The notes under the pieces were generated by a model, which was given only the letters and a program-made list of their open reading frames with translations, was not told where the DNA came from and searched no databases. The position numbers and the translations under genes were made by a program. Shown here piece by piece: positions 27,379-36,043 of a stretch of DNA of 64,000 bases; the stretch's first letter is position 1, and every line of letters begins with the position of its first letter. The stretch comes from GCA-2711565 sp963664245 (GTDB lineage: Bacteria; Bacteroidota; Bacteroidia; Bacteroidales; GCA-2711565): positions 1,488,001 to 1,552,000 of the forward strand of contig OY760934.1 in the NCBI GenBank assembly GCA_963664245.1. The letters run 5' to 3'.

Positions 27379-27924
27379 TTATTGTAAAAGTTTAAAGAAG
27401 GCCGAAAAATACAGAATACTGGAGGAAGAAAAATGTTTTCGTAATAAGCGGAAGGCTTTGGTCATATGTGTTTTAACCGTATTAACAGAAATACCCATCT
27501 GAACAGCTACATCGCTATACGATTGTTGCATTAAATACACTTGTTTTAAAACTTGACGGCATTGGGAGGGGAGCTCTTCAACAGCTTTATACAAATCTTC
27601 GAGAAGTTTCATTTTTTCTTCTTCATCTTCAAAAGAAGTGTCATCCAATTGGGCTTCTTTAATAAAATCTTCCGAAACTTTTTGAATCTTTCCTTCTTTA
27701 GAGTGAATGTAATTAATAGAAGCATTTTTAACACAGCTATACAAAAAATTAACCGAACGCATTAGAAGCTGGTCTTTTTCCCACAACTTAAAGAAAACCT
27801 CCTGGACAATATCTTCGGCAATATCTCTTTTCTCCACAATCTGCATTGCATACATAACTAGGTGCGGAAAGTACTTGTCAAAAAGAGATTTCAACAAGAT
27901 ATCCTTATTTTGAGGAGTAGACAT
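27379..27924 (-). CDS. ECF RNA polymerase sigma factor, FecI-like (system 2)
   Basis: 181 residues. Region 2: YAMQIVEKRDIAEDIVQEVFFKLWE and FLYSCVKNASINYIHS; region 4: LPSQCRQVLKQVYLMQQSYSDVAVQMGISVNTVKTHMTKAFRLL. It heads system 2, the longest operon of the window, with 12 genes down to 9795 if transcribed as one unit. A promoter-like TTTG...TACATTTG pair lies about 30-60 bases upstream. Its recognition helix differs from those of the other four sigma factors, which allows separate target promoters. Confidence 0.92.
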   Translation of the reverse strand: MSTPQNKDILLKSLFDKYFPHLVMYAMQIVEKRDIAEDIVQEVFFKLWEKDQLLMRSVNFLYSCVKNASINYIHSKEGKIQKVSEDFIKEAQLDDTSFEDEEEKMKLLEDLYKAVEELPSQCRQVLKQVYLMQQSYSDVAVQMGISVNTVKTHMTKAFRLLRKHFSSSSILYFSAFFKLLQ

Positions 27925-27953
27925 TTGGTGATTTTTCGTGCATTAATTTGTAA

Positions 27954-27983
27954 CAAATGTATAGATATTTTGTTAAATGCAAA
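27954..27983 (-). promoter_or_regulatory. Candidate sigma-70 (Bacteroidota-type) promoter of the system 2 sigma gene
   Basis: On the minus strand TTTG (27983-27980) is followed after 18 bases by TACATTTG (27961-27954). The Bacteroidota consensus is TTTG, 19-21 bases, TAnnTTTG, so the boxes match and the spacing is one base short. It lies 29 bases from the sigma start codon and would drive constitutive expression of sigma and FecR. Confidence 0.45.
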
Positions 27984-28010
27984 ATCATACAGTTTTCTGT
28001 AATAAAAAAA

Positions 28011-28037
28011 CCCGGAACCATCATTCATGACCCCGGG
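28011..28037 (-). terminator. Intrinsic terminator at the end of system 3
   Basis: CCCGG (28011-28015) pairs with CCGGG (28033-28037). On the minus strand the stem is followed by seven T's (complement of the A-run 28004-28010). It lies 31 bases after the stop of the thioredoxin gene at 28069 and separates system 3 from the sigma gene of system 2. Confidence 0.65.
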
Positions 28038-28068
28038 AACAAATAACAAAACAATGTATTCGTTTCTT

Positions 28069-29232
28069 TTAGAACTCTCCGTTCAGGAATTTAAAAGACC
28101 ACAAATCCTTTTTTTCATCCTCCGGGGCAAGCTCTACCAATTGTTTTGCCATTTTTTTGGCTTTCCCTACTTTTCCTACTTTGTAAAGCACACGTGCATA
28201 AATATCGGTGTTTTTATAATCCGGGTTTAGTTCAACCAAGTGCTCAGCCATTTTAAGTGCCTTTTCCCAAAGAGCCTCTTCAATCTCAGTGACTACAGCG
28301 GCCTCAAGTATCCTGATTACACTATGGCTAAGAGTACGAGAATTATCAAAGTTGTTTTTTAATGCAAAATCAGAGAGTTTCATAAGTAGGTTATTTGAAT
28401 TCATCATCATAAATGTTGAAAAAGCCTTATTAGCCGCTACCTCATCCATGGCAAAAATTTCTTTTTTTATTTTTTCAAAAACAGCTTTATCCCCCGATTT
28501 TTGAGCCAGCTTCATCTCAGATTGCATTGTGTTTTCAATAAATCCATCAACTTTTGCGGTATCGGTAAGTTGATAAAACCGATCCTTGTTTTTAAGCAGG
28601 GAATGAAACTTATCGTCGGAAGCAGACTTTACCGTAACAAAAATAATCTCCGCATCTTTTACATTCAATAATTCGTCGTTGCTTCTTTTTGAATAGTAAA
28701 TTTCTACCGCTTCTTTAGTATCAATCTTTTTGGAGAAAGCCATTAAAATATAATCTTGTAAAAACGCGATACTACGTTCCCCATTTTTAAATCTACGCTC
28801 CATACTTCCCCAGTTTTTTTCGGGGTTCCTTGCTATTTTTGCCTCTTCAAGCAAAGCTTCGGTCGTTTTCCCTCCAACAATCCGGTGTATAACCTTTCCC
28901 TCGGCATCTATCCACAATAGGGTAGGAAAAGCTTTTACCCCATATTTTTCCAGGAGTTCAGGGCCTTCTCCTTTTTCCATATCCATTTTTAAGTTCACAA
29001 AATGTGCATTAAAATAATCGCCAACTTCTTTTAGGGGAAATACGGTGTTTGCCATATGCTTGCACGGGCCGCACCATGCAGTATAACAATCCATGAATAG
29101 CATTTTGTTTTCGGCCTTGGCTTTTGCCAGGGCTTCATCAAAGGTTCCGTGTTCAAATTCAATGCCCTGCGAAAACGCGCCCATTGAAAATGCAAATGCG
29201 GCAATGCTTAATAATATTTTAATTTTCATCAT
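28069..29232 (-). CDS. Exported thioredoxin-fold protein, third of a tandem trio (WCGPC, system 3)
   Basis: 387 residues; an ATG one codon downstream of 29232 is equally possible. Signal peptide about 1-22 (GAFSQ), DCYTAWCGPC with the active site at 53-57 and the extra Cys at 49, cis-proline segment AFPTLLW, then KNGERSIAFLQDYI at the start of the helical C-terminal half and a TPR-like end (IYARVLYKVGKVGKAKKMAKQLVEL). It is closely similar over its length to 29412 and 30683 and to 1084, so the trio arose by tandem duplication. A periplasmic disulfide reductase or isomerase role is inferred. Confidence 0.87.
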   Translation of the reverse strand: MMKIKILLSIAAFAFSMGAFSQGIEFEHGTFDEALAKAKAENKMLFMDCYTAWCGPCKHMANTVFPLKEVGDYFNAHFVNLKMDMEKGEGPELLEKYGVKAFPTLLWIDAEGKVIHRIVGGKTTEALLEEAKIARNPEKNWGSMERRFKNGERSIAFLQDYILMAFSKKIDTKEAVEIYYSKRSNDELLNVKDAEIIFVTVKSASDDKFHSLLKNKDRFYQLTDTAKVDGFIENTMQSEMKLAQKSGDKAVFEKIKKEIFAMDEVAANKAFSTFMMMNSNNLLMKLSDFALKNNFDNSRTLSHSVIRILEAAVVTEIEEALWEKALKMAEHLVELNPDYKNTDIYARVLYKVGKVGKAKKMAKQLVELAPEDEKKDLWSFKFLNGEF

Positions 29233-29297
29233 TTTTAAACTCCTTTTTAGTTTTTCTTCCGTGTCCGGATAAATTCAAAAAAACGATCTTTTAATCC

Positions 29298-29326
29298 AGA
29301 TGGCAGGGCCTAAGCCCTGCACATCT
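29298..29326 (-). promoter_or_regulatory. Stem-loop between the second and third tandem thioredoxin genes
   Basis: AGATG-G-CAGGGC (29298-29309) pairs with GCCCTG-CA-CATCT (29314-29326) around a CTAA loop, with one small internal bulge. Neither strand shows a T-run directly after it, so a terminator is unlikely, and an RNA stability or processing element is more plausible. It lies in the 179-base gap 29233-29411. Confidence 0.45.
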
Positions 29327-29411
29327 AAAACAAAAACAATCAAATTAATTTTGAACAACGAATCTCAAAAAGTTTTTTTAAATCCTTATTGTTTCCTATC
29401 GGATAATACGT

Positions 29412-30635
29412 TTATTGTTCTCCGTTAATGAATTTAAAAACCCATAAATCTTTCTTTTTATCCTCCGGGGCAAGTTCTAACGCTTGCTCAGCCATTTTTT
29501 TTGCTTCCTCAATCTGCCCTTCCCTGTTAAGCAGGTACGCATAACAATTTAGGTTCAAATAACCGGCTTCTAATTCAACCGCACGTTTAGCTATTTTAAA
29601 TGCTTTTTCCCAAATACTTTCCTTAATTTTAATTTTAGCATCCTCATTCTCTGCTTTGGCATTTTTTTCTTCAAGGCCAAAATGACGTCCAATTATAATT
29701 CCAACAACCATACTAAGAACCCTGGGATTATCATACGAGTCTTTTAATGCCCTGTCTGAAAAACGATCCAAAAATTCGTTCGGATCAGGATCATTCATTA
29801 TTTTTTTCATTTCAAGCTCATCAAATGCCTTATTAGCCAAGGTTTCATCCATAGCCAGAAGTTCTTTTCTCTTATTTTCAATCGCTGTTTCGTCGCCCGA
29901 TCTTTCAACCGCTGCTATTTCCGACATCATCCTTTTAGAGATATAATTATCAAGTTTAGATTGGGAGATTATCTCATAAAATTTTTCCCTGTTTTTTAAG
30001 AGGAAAGTAAATTTTTCATCAGAAGTAGAATGAATGGTTGCAGCAAGTATATCCAGATCTTTCCGGTTAAACAAATCTTCTTCTTTTCGTTGGGCATAAT
30101 AAATTTCAGCGGCTTCTTTAGTGTCAACTTTTACTTCGGAGGCAGCTAAAATATAATCTTGTAAAAACGCAATGCTACGCTCCCCGTTTTTAAATTTCCT
30201 TTCCATCCCCCCCCAGTTTTTTTCAGGGTCATTAGCTATTTTTGCCACTTCGATCAAAGCTTTTGCTGATCTTCCGCCAACAAGCCTGTGCATAACCTTT
30301 CCTTCGGCATCTATCCATAACATGGTCGGAAAAGCTTTTACCCCATATTTTTTTCGGATCTCAATGCCTTCCCCTTTTTCCATATCCATTTTAATGCTCA
30401 CAAAATGTGCATTGAAATAGTCTCCAACTTCTTTTAGGGGGAATACTTCGTTTGCTAAACGTTTGCACGGACCACACCATACGGTATAACAATCCATAAA
30501 TACCATTTTATTCTCGGCCTTTGCCTTTGCCAGTGCTTCATCAAAAGTTCCGTATTCAAATTCAATTCCTTGCGAAAACACATTCATTGAGAATGCAAAT
30601 GCCGCTATTCCTAATAATACTTTTTTTATTTTCAT
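29412..30635 (-). CDS. Exported thioredoxin-fold protein, second of a tandem trio (WCGPC, system 3)
   Basis: 407 residues. Signal peptide about 1-22 (NVFSQ); DCYTVWCGPC with the active site at 53-57; cis-proline segment AFPTMLW; helical C-terminal region. Compared with its two tandem neighbours it has an extra charged stretch of about 20 residues (EEKNAKAENEDAKIKIKE) before the TPR-like end. The first 50 residues differ from 30683 at only a few positions, pointing to a recent duplication. Only 47 bases separate it from 30683. Confidence 0.87.
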   Translation of the reverse strand: MKIKKVLLGIAAFAFSMNVFSQGIEFEYGTFDEALAKAKAENKMVFMDCYTVWCGPCKRLANEVFPLKEVGDYFNAHFVSIKMDMEKGEGIEIRKKYGVKAFPTMLWIDAEGKVMHRLVGGRSAKALIEVAKIANDPEKNWGGMERKFKNGERSIAFLQDYILAASEVKVDTKEAAEIYYAQRKEEDLFNRKDLDILAATIHSTSDEKFTFLLKNREKFYEIISQSKLDNYISKRMMSEIAAVERSGDETAIENKRKELLAMDETLANKAFDELEMKKIMNDPDPNEFLDRFSDRALKDSYDNPRVLSMVVGIIIGRHFGLEEKNAKAENEDAKIKIKESIWEKAFKIAKRAVELEAGYLNLNCYAYLLNREGQIEEAKKMAEQALELAPEDKKKDLWVFKFINGEQ

Positions 30636-30682
30636 CTTTTCTGCGGGTTTATTTCTTTAGTAGTTTTTTCTTCTTCTAGATT

Positions 30683-31861
30683 TTACAGCTCTCCATTTAA
30701 ATATTTGAAAGCCCATAAATCTTTCTTTTTATCTTCCGGGGCAAGTTCTACAGATTCCTCTGCCATTTTTTGGGCTTTCTCAATCTGTCCTGCTTTGTAA
30801 AGTACATGCGCATAAATATCCGTGTTTTGATAGTCGGGATTTAGCTCAACCAAGCGTTTAGCCATTTTAAGTGCCTTTTCCCAAATATCTTCTTTAATCT
30901 CAGCTCTACTGCTAGCATTAAGTATATCCACTACACATTTGCTAAGATTGCGAGAGGCATCAAAATTGTTTTTTAATGCAAAATCAGCAAGCATTCCAAG
31001 GAGTTTGTTCGGGTCTTCTTCCATTGACTTCCTCATATCAACCACTCTAAATACTTTATTGGCAATAGCTTCATCCATAGCCAGAAGCTCTTTTTTCTTG
31101 TTTTTATAAGCAGTTTCATCGTGCAAACTGAGGGTGGTCATCATTTCACGTTCCATGATCTTGTGAATAAATTTATCAATGTCTGCTTCCCCTGCTAATT
31201 CATTAAATTTTTCCCTGTTTTTTAAAACAAAGCTGAATTTTTCATCAGAGGCGGATTCAACGGTTATAAAAAACAACTTCAATTCTGTTACATTAAGTAA
31301 TTCTTCGGTTTTTCGTTGGGCATAATAAAGCTTAGCAGCTTCTTTAGTATCAACCCTTAATTTTGAGGCAGCAAAAATATAATCTTGCAAAAACGCAATA
31401 CTATGCTCTCCATTTTTGAATTTTTCATCCATTCTTGCCCAATTTTTTTCAGGATCATTCGCTGTTTTTGCATCTTCAATCAAAGCATCGGGAGACCTTG
31501 ATCCCATAACCTTGTGTATTAAATTTCCTTCGGCATCTATCCATAACAGTGTAGGAAAAACAGTTACAGCATATTTTTCCCGGAGTTCAACGCCTTCTCC
31601 TTTTTCCATATCCATTTTAAGACTCACAAAATGTGCATTGAAATAGTCTCCAACTTCTTTTAGGGGAAACACCTCGTTTGCTAAACGTTTGCACGGGGCA
31701 CACCATACGGTATAACAATCCATGAATACCATTTTGCTTTCGGCTTTGGCTTTTGCCAGTGCATCATCAAATGTTCCGTGTTCAAATTCAATGCCTTGCG
31801 AAAACACATTCATTGAAAATGCAAATGCCGCTATTCCTAATAATACTTTTTTTATTTTCAT
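30683..31861 (-). CDS. Exported thioredoxin-fold protein, first of a tandem trio (WCAPC, system 3)
   Basis: 392 residues. Signal peptide about 1-22; DCYTVWCAPC with the active site at 53-57, where Ala replaces the Gly found in the two tandem neighbours; cis-proline segment VFPTLLW; helical remainder with KNGEHSIAFLQDYI and a TPR-like end (IYAHVLYKAGQIEKAQKMAEESVEL). The altered CxxC dipeptide should shift the redox potential relative to its neighbours. A 248-base gap with a strong stem-loop separates it from the lipoprotein gene upstream, so the trio may be transcribed in part independently. Confidence 0.87.
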   Translation of the reverse strand: MKIKKVLLGIAAFAFSMNVFSQGIEFEHGTFDDALAKAKAESKMVFMDCYTVWCAPCKRLANEVFPLKEVGDYFNAHFVSLKMDMEKGEGVELREKYAVTVFPTLLWIDAEGNLIHKVMGSRSPDALIEDAKTANDPEKNWARMDEKFKNGEHSIAFLQDYIFAASKLRVDTKEAAKLYYAQRKTEELLNVTELKLFFITVESASDEKFSFVLKNREKFNELAGEADIDKFIHKIMEREMMTTLSLHDETAYKNKKKELLAMDEAIANKVFRVVDMRKSMEEDPNKLLGMLADFALKNNFDASRNLSKCVVDILNASSRAEIKEDIWEKALKMAKRLVELNPDYQNTDIYAHVLYKAGQIEKAQKMAEESVELAPEDKKKDLWAFKYLNGEL

Positions 31862-32060
31862 CTTTTTTGTGATTTTTTAGTCTTTTTTTATTTGAAGTCG
31901 TCAAAAGTGAGCTAAGACTGGTGACATACTGTCCGCCGCCGGAGGATCAATATCTTAAAGCATTAATGATTAGCAGAAACAAATTCTGATGCAGAGCCAA
32001 TGAAATTAAATAAAATCAGAATAACAGGCTAAACAACAAACTTTTGACAATCTCATTAAT

Positions 32061-32092
32061 AAATGGACAAGGTGTTTTTACCTTGTCCATTT
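32061..32092 (-). terminator. Strong stem-loop between the system 3 lipoproteins and the thioredoxin trio
   Basis: AAATGGACAAGGT (32061-32073) pairs perfectly over 13 bases with ACCTTGTCCATTT (32080-32092) around a GTTTTT loop. On the plus strand it is followed by T's; on the minus strand the stem itself ends in TTTATT. It can act as a partial terminator or attenuator for transcripts leaving the PKD-like gene (stop at 32110). The rest of the gap 31862-32109 holds a short GC-rich patch (about 31930-31948) and nothing else I recognise. Confidence 0.55.
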
Positions 32093-32109
32093 TTATAAGT
32101 CATTAATTT

Positions 32110-33610
32110 TTATCTTGAATAACTAGGACCTCCAAACAACTCTGAGCTATAAACAAGGACTCCTCCCAGGTAATGGGTTTCTTTAACTTTACCGATACCC
32201 GAAGCTACCCTCACAGGATCGCCATACGGAAGGCCTCCTACCATTTGATACATATACACCTTATAATTTCCAGCATTATAAGTTGCAACCGTCAGGTAAT
32301 CAATATTCGGGCTAACCAATTTACTAAACCGGTTAGAAATATAAGTAATGGTTTCGCCTGCCGGAAGCCCCGAGAAATCTAAAGCATACTCGGTATCTGT
32401 TGTAACATCATAATAATAAGGGATATTATCATCTATGAAATAGATGTATTTAGCCGTTTTTTCGTTGGAAGCGAAAAGTGTTGCCGTATGCAATTTAGAG
32501 GTGGCACTAATTTGCGTCACACTTTCAATTCTAAGCCCACTCATGATGGAGGTTGTCTTCATACTGTACAAATATAATAATGAGGGATCAGTTTTGTCCC
32601 TAAGCAAAGCATAGGCATAATTAGAATATGAACCCATAAACAAACACTCGCAATTATCGGTCGGGTAATCACTATCATCTACAAGTGCAGCATTTCCAAG
32701 CAATGTAAAATAAAAAAACCTGTTATTTGTTTCATCCCAAGCCGATATAGTAAGGTTTGCCAAATTGACCCAATGATTGCTTCCCCCTTCTGCATTTGCA
32801 AGAGGATATCCAAACAATCCACTTCCCTTAGTATTTGAACTTGTTTGATAAAGGCCAGAACTAGATATATAGGTACTTTTTAGGTAACATGTTAAAAATT
32901 TATACGGCCTATCATTTTCCGGCATCCCGTAAAACATTTCATCGTGGGTAGCAACCAAATACATATCCGACGTCCTCAGGATATTTACATTAGCGTCATA
33001 AGTTGTTATTCCCAAGCAATGTTCATTTATCATTTCCACAGATTCTGGATCAATCATTTGTTTATCATAAAGAATACCCATGCTACACGGGGCTCCTCCA
33101 AGAGCACTCCCCTGTGTATTTAAAAGAATATCCGTGATCATACGGTCATCATCAAGCAACAAATCAATATCGGTATTGCCATCTGCGGTTTCTTTTAAAA
33201 TATAATGGCCACGGGTATATTCTGTTTCAATTTCTAAATATACTTTGCTATGGGTAAAATAACCATTGACACTTTACATAAAGATAAAGATCGTATGTTC
33301 CCGGGCTTTCGATTATAAAATAAGAAAGGTTTTTTTCACGGCTGATGGTATCAAAACCGTCAGCGTTTTTATTATCAGCTCCCAGCTGAAGGATCCAAAA
33401 ATATTCAAGCTCATTTTCTGTATATGAACTTGTAATTTGGGGATTAATTTTCAAGGTATCGACCAGAGTGATTTTTGAATAAGTATCTTCAAGACCTTCG
33501 ATTACAATATCGCTAACCGATACATAATCATAATTACTTTTATCTTCATAACAAGAGAAAATTACAGAAGTAAAAAGTAATAATAGAAACAAGTATTTTA
33601 TTTTTTTCAT
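32110..33610 (-). pseudogene. PKD-like (PKD_2-type) surface lipoprotein gene, frameshifted (system 3)
   Basis: The 5' part (33610-33248) encodes a lipoprotein signal (VIFSC) and SNYDYVSVSDIVIEGLEDTYSK, then ELEYFWIL and IIESPGTYDLYLYVK, the usual opening of PKD-like lipoproteins of SusCD loci, but hits a stop at 33248. In another frame the sequence resumes with NGYFTHSKVYLEIETEYTRGHYIL and runs to 32110 (THDEMFYGMPENDRPYKF and so on). One extra base, or two missing, at about 33265-33280 explains this. An upstream ATG at 33658 exists, but MKKIKYLFLL at 33610 is the natural start. A sequencing error, phase variation or true decay cannot be told apart here. Such proteins probably bind substrate on the surface. 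Confidence 0.8.
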
Positions 33611-33632
33611 CTTTAAAATCTTTAAACGTTTA

Positions 33633-34430
33633 CTAATCGAATGAAACAATGGTTCCATCCTCTTCCATCAGAACATCCAATCCCTGGCTTGTTCTTTCTG
33701 TATTATATTCTGCCAGTTTACGGCTTAAATATTCCGCCAAATAAGTTAGATAACCCGAATCACTATTTGGGCTATATCCAGTATCCGTAAAACCAATATC
33801 ATAGAGATAATCATAGTCCCATTTATTGCCGGTTATATCAATTAACCATTGGTGTTTAACGGGGCCGTAATCGCCAAAATACCTAGTAGCATAGTATGCC
33901 CAGTTATTGGGTTTAACAAGTTGATCGGAAAAGGTAATTTTTAGCGTATTTCTGTCAGGCTTAGTCAATGTAAAATCATCATTTTTTTGGATCTGTATCA
34001 ACAGGGTCACATCTTCTGTTTTTAGTGAGGCATCACGTAAAAGCACCACCGGGATAGAAGCCATTGTTTGTCCGGCCTCTACCACGTAATAAGCTGCCAG
34101 CGAAGCATCGTCAAAAGCAATGTAGTGAGTTCCTGCAACCGCATTGACCCCGCTTGTTTCTATTTGTTCAATGCTTATGGTGCGGTCAACATCCGAAAGC
34201 TTTCCAATGGTTTCAACAGGCACCCAAATTGTATCCCGGGTTACTGATGAACCGGCATATACAAATGAATAGCTTATTGTTATGGTGTCGATAGGAGATG
34301 CATAAGCAGGAACTTCATAATAAAAAGTTAAACCGTTGCCTGCATCATATACTTCGAGGCTTTTTTCACAAGCAGACAAAGTAGCTATTATGACCGCAAG
34401 TGTTAAGTATGTTAAAATTTTATTCTTCAT
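33633..34430 (-). CDS. DUF4843-type lipoprotein (system 3)
   Basis: 265 residues. Lipobox ATLSAC (Cys at 21), then a beta-rich protein with GLTFYYEVPAYASPIDTITISYSFVY, VETIGKLSDVDRTISIEQ and VNAVAGTHYIAFDDASL. This pattern of two Calx-beta-like halves followed by FSDQLVKPNNW and a C-terminal helical part fits the DUF4843 family, which is found almost only downstream of susD in Bacteroidota. It is probably a surface-exposed accessory substrate-binding lipoprotein. It sits 12 bases after susD and 22 bases before the frameshifted PKD-like gene, the common gene order SusC-SusD-DUF4843-PKD. Confidence 0.82.
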   Translation of the reverse strand: MKNKILTYLTLAVIIATLSACEKSLEVYDAGNGLTFYYEVPAYASPIDTITISYSFVYAGSSVTRDTIWVPVETIGKLSDVDRTISIEQIETSGVNAVAGTHYIAFDDASLAAYYVVEAGQTMASIPVVLLRDASLKTEDVTLLIQIQKNDDFTLTKPDRNTLKITFSDQLVKPNNWAYYATRYFGDYGPVKHQWLIDITGNKWDYDYLYDIGFTDTGYSPNSDSGYLTYLAEYLSRKLAEYNTERTSQGLDVLMEEDGTIVSFD

Positions 34431-34442
34431 AATACAATTTCT

Positions 34443-35930
34443 TTAAAGGTTTGGATCATATTCGGTATCAGGCAGGGGAACAATATAGTTGGTTTCACTA
34501 ACAGCATCACTTCCCCATAACATTGAAGTTGAGCCCATACGTTTATAGGTATAAAACATTTGGCCCTCTCCAAAAAATTCGCGGCGGTATTCGCCAGGCA
34601 TTGCCTCTCTAAGCTCAGTTAAACCTGCAAAAACATCGCTTCCAAGTAAAACATTGCGCGCCAACTGGTATTCGGCCCAAAGCGTATTTGCCTCACTTAA
34701 ATCGGTGGTTGTTTCCATAACAATCAGGTACATTTCAGAAAGACGCAACAAAGGGATCACCTGGGTTTTATAGCTAATATCTTCTTCACTATAATACTTT
34801 GCTAAGGTTCGGGAGGTGGTCCCATGTATAGTTAAAAGACTGCCATCCCAAAGGTTTAGATAACGGGCATCAGAAGCGGTAACCTGTCCTTCAAATAATT
34901 CCTCAAGCTGATCTTCAGAAAGATAATATGCAGAAATTAATATCGATGATCCTGTAGCAAGGACATCCTGAGAATAAGTGGCTATGTCATATGCATTTAA
35001 CATCATTAAACATTCTGATGGAGAAGCATTATAACCGTTAGCAACATCTTCAGCTGTACTCAATTCTATCAGCGGGTTTCCATCGGCACCTGTGGCATTG
35101 ATAATACTTTTTGCAGTGGTGTAGGCTTGGGTTGTATTGCCCGTATATAAATAAAGACGGGCCTTAAGTGCCTTAACCGCCCAATAGTTAAAGTGATTTT
35201 GCCTGTAGCCCAAAAAACCACCATCAAAACTTGAATCTTCGTCCTCTATATCACCAGGGCTGTTCAACTCGTCAAAAGTATATGTAAAGACAGGGTCATT
35301 GTTTTCGAGCAAGGATTCTGCCCGATTAAGATCCGCTTCTATTTTTGCAACAAAGTCATCAAAAGCATAGTAAGCAGGCAATTCGCTTGTCGAAACAACT
35401 TCGGCATAAGGCAAAGAAACCGTTGTTGTTGCATTATTGGGAAGCTGGCCAAAAAGGCGCAGTACATCAAAATGACAAAATGCCCGGATGGCATAGGCTT
35501 CTCCTTCGATTACGGCCCGTGTGCTTTCATCGTCAATAGACGAACCATATTCTTCCATATTATTGATAATCATATTGGCATGGGCAATGGTGTTGTAGAG
35601 ATTTGCATAGATGTCTTCTATAACTGCTTTTGCTTCCTCGCCATCATAATCATAAGTCATAAGTTCATAATCCGCGGGATGAAGAGAAGAAACATCTTCT
35701 TGCCATAACTGGCCCATTGATTCAATGGTTCCCATGGTAAGGATTTCGCCATAAATGTCACGGTCTTTCAGTTTAATATAACAACCGTTCAGGGCATCAC
35801 AAAATCCGTTATAACTGCTAAACAGTTCTTCGGTAGTTTTTTGATTTTGAGGTTTTACATCCAACCATTTATCACATGATGTAGCAAGTAATAACAGCAG
35901 GACAGAACCATATAAAAATATATTTTTCAT
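34443..35930 (-). CDS. SusD/RagB-family outer-membrane lipoprotein (system 3)
   Basis: 495 residues. Lipobox LLATSC (Cys at 19) followed by DKWLDVKPQNQKTTEELFSSYNGFCDALNGCYIKL, the classical SusD start. Middle segments GEAYAIRAFCHFDVLRLFGQLP and KALKARLYLYTGNTTQA and the C-terminal IPLLRLSEMYLIVMETT and YRREFFGEGQMFYTYKRM complete the family pattern. It is the binding lid of the SusC at 36044. Unlike the other systems, 113 bases separate it from susC, and that gap holds the structured repeat at 35965-36025. Confidence 0.93.
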   Translation of the reverse strand: MKNIFLYGSVLLLLLATSCDKWLDVKPQNQKTTEELFSSYNGFCDALNGCYIKLKDRDIYGEILTMGTIESMGQLWQEDVSSLHPADYELMTYDYDGEEAKAVIEDIYANLYNTIAHANMIINNMEEYGSSIDDESTRAVIEGEAYAIRAFCHFDVLRLFGQLPNNATTTVSLPYAEVVSTSELPAYYAFDDFVAKIEADLNRAESLLENNDPVFTYTFDELNSPGDIEDEDSSFDGGFLGYRQNHFNYWAVKALKARLYLYTGNTTQAYTTAKSIINATGADGNPLIELSTAEDVANGYNASPSECLMMLNAYDIATYSQDVLATGSSILISAYYLSEDQLEELFEGQVTASDARYLNLWDGSLLTIHGTTSRTLAKYYSEEDISYKTQVIPLLRLSEMYLIVMETTTDLSEANTLWAEYQLARNVLLGSDVFAGLTELREAMPGEYRREFFGEGQMFYTYKRMGSTSMLWGSDAVSETNYIVPLPDTEYDPNL

Positions 35931-35964
35931 GTGTTTACTTTTAAATTTTTATTAAATCGGTCAC

Positions 35965-36025
35965 ATAGAATGTCCATATAATCATTTGCAGTTTGTATTA
36001 ACATTATTGAAGGTGGACATTTCAT
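35965..36025 (-). repeat. Structured intergenic repeat, copy 2 (between susC and susD of system 3)
   Basis: The arms 35965-35977 (ATAGAATGTCCAT) and 36013-36025 (GTGGACATTTCAT) pair with one mismatch and two G-T pairs. Sequence similarity to 11518-11596 extends over about 80 bases including the unpaired centre. The G35972-C36018 pair replaces A11543-T11589 of copy 1, so pairing is kept although both bases changed. Confidence 0.6.
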
Positions 36026-36043
36026 AACTAATTTTCCTTTGAG

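Noticed and set aside
28069..31861. CRISPR array or other short tandem repeat
   Set aside because: The repetition comes from three full-length paralogous genes, not from short spaced repeats.
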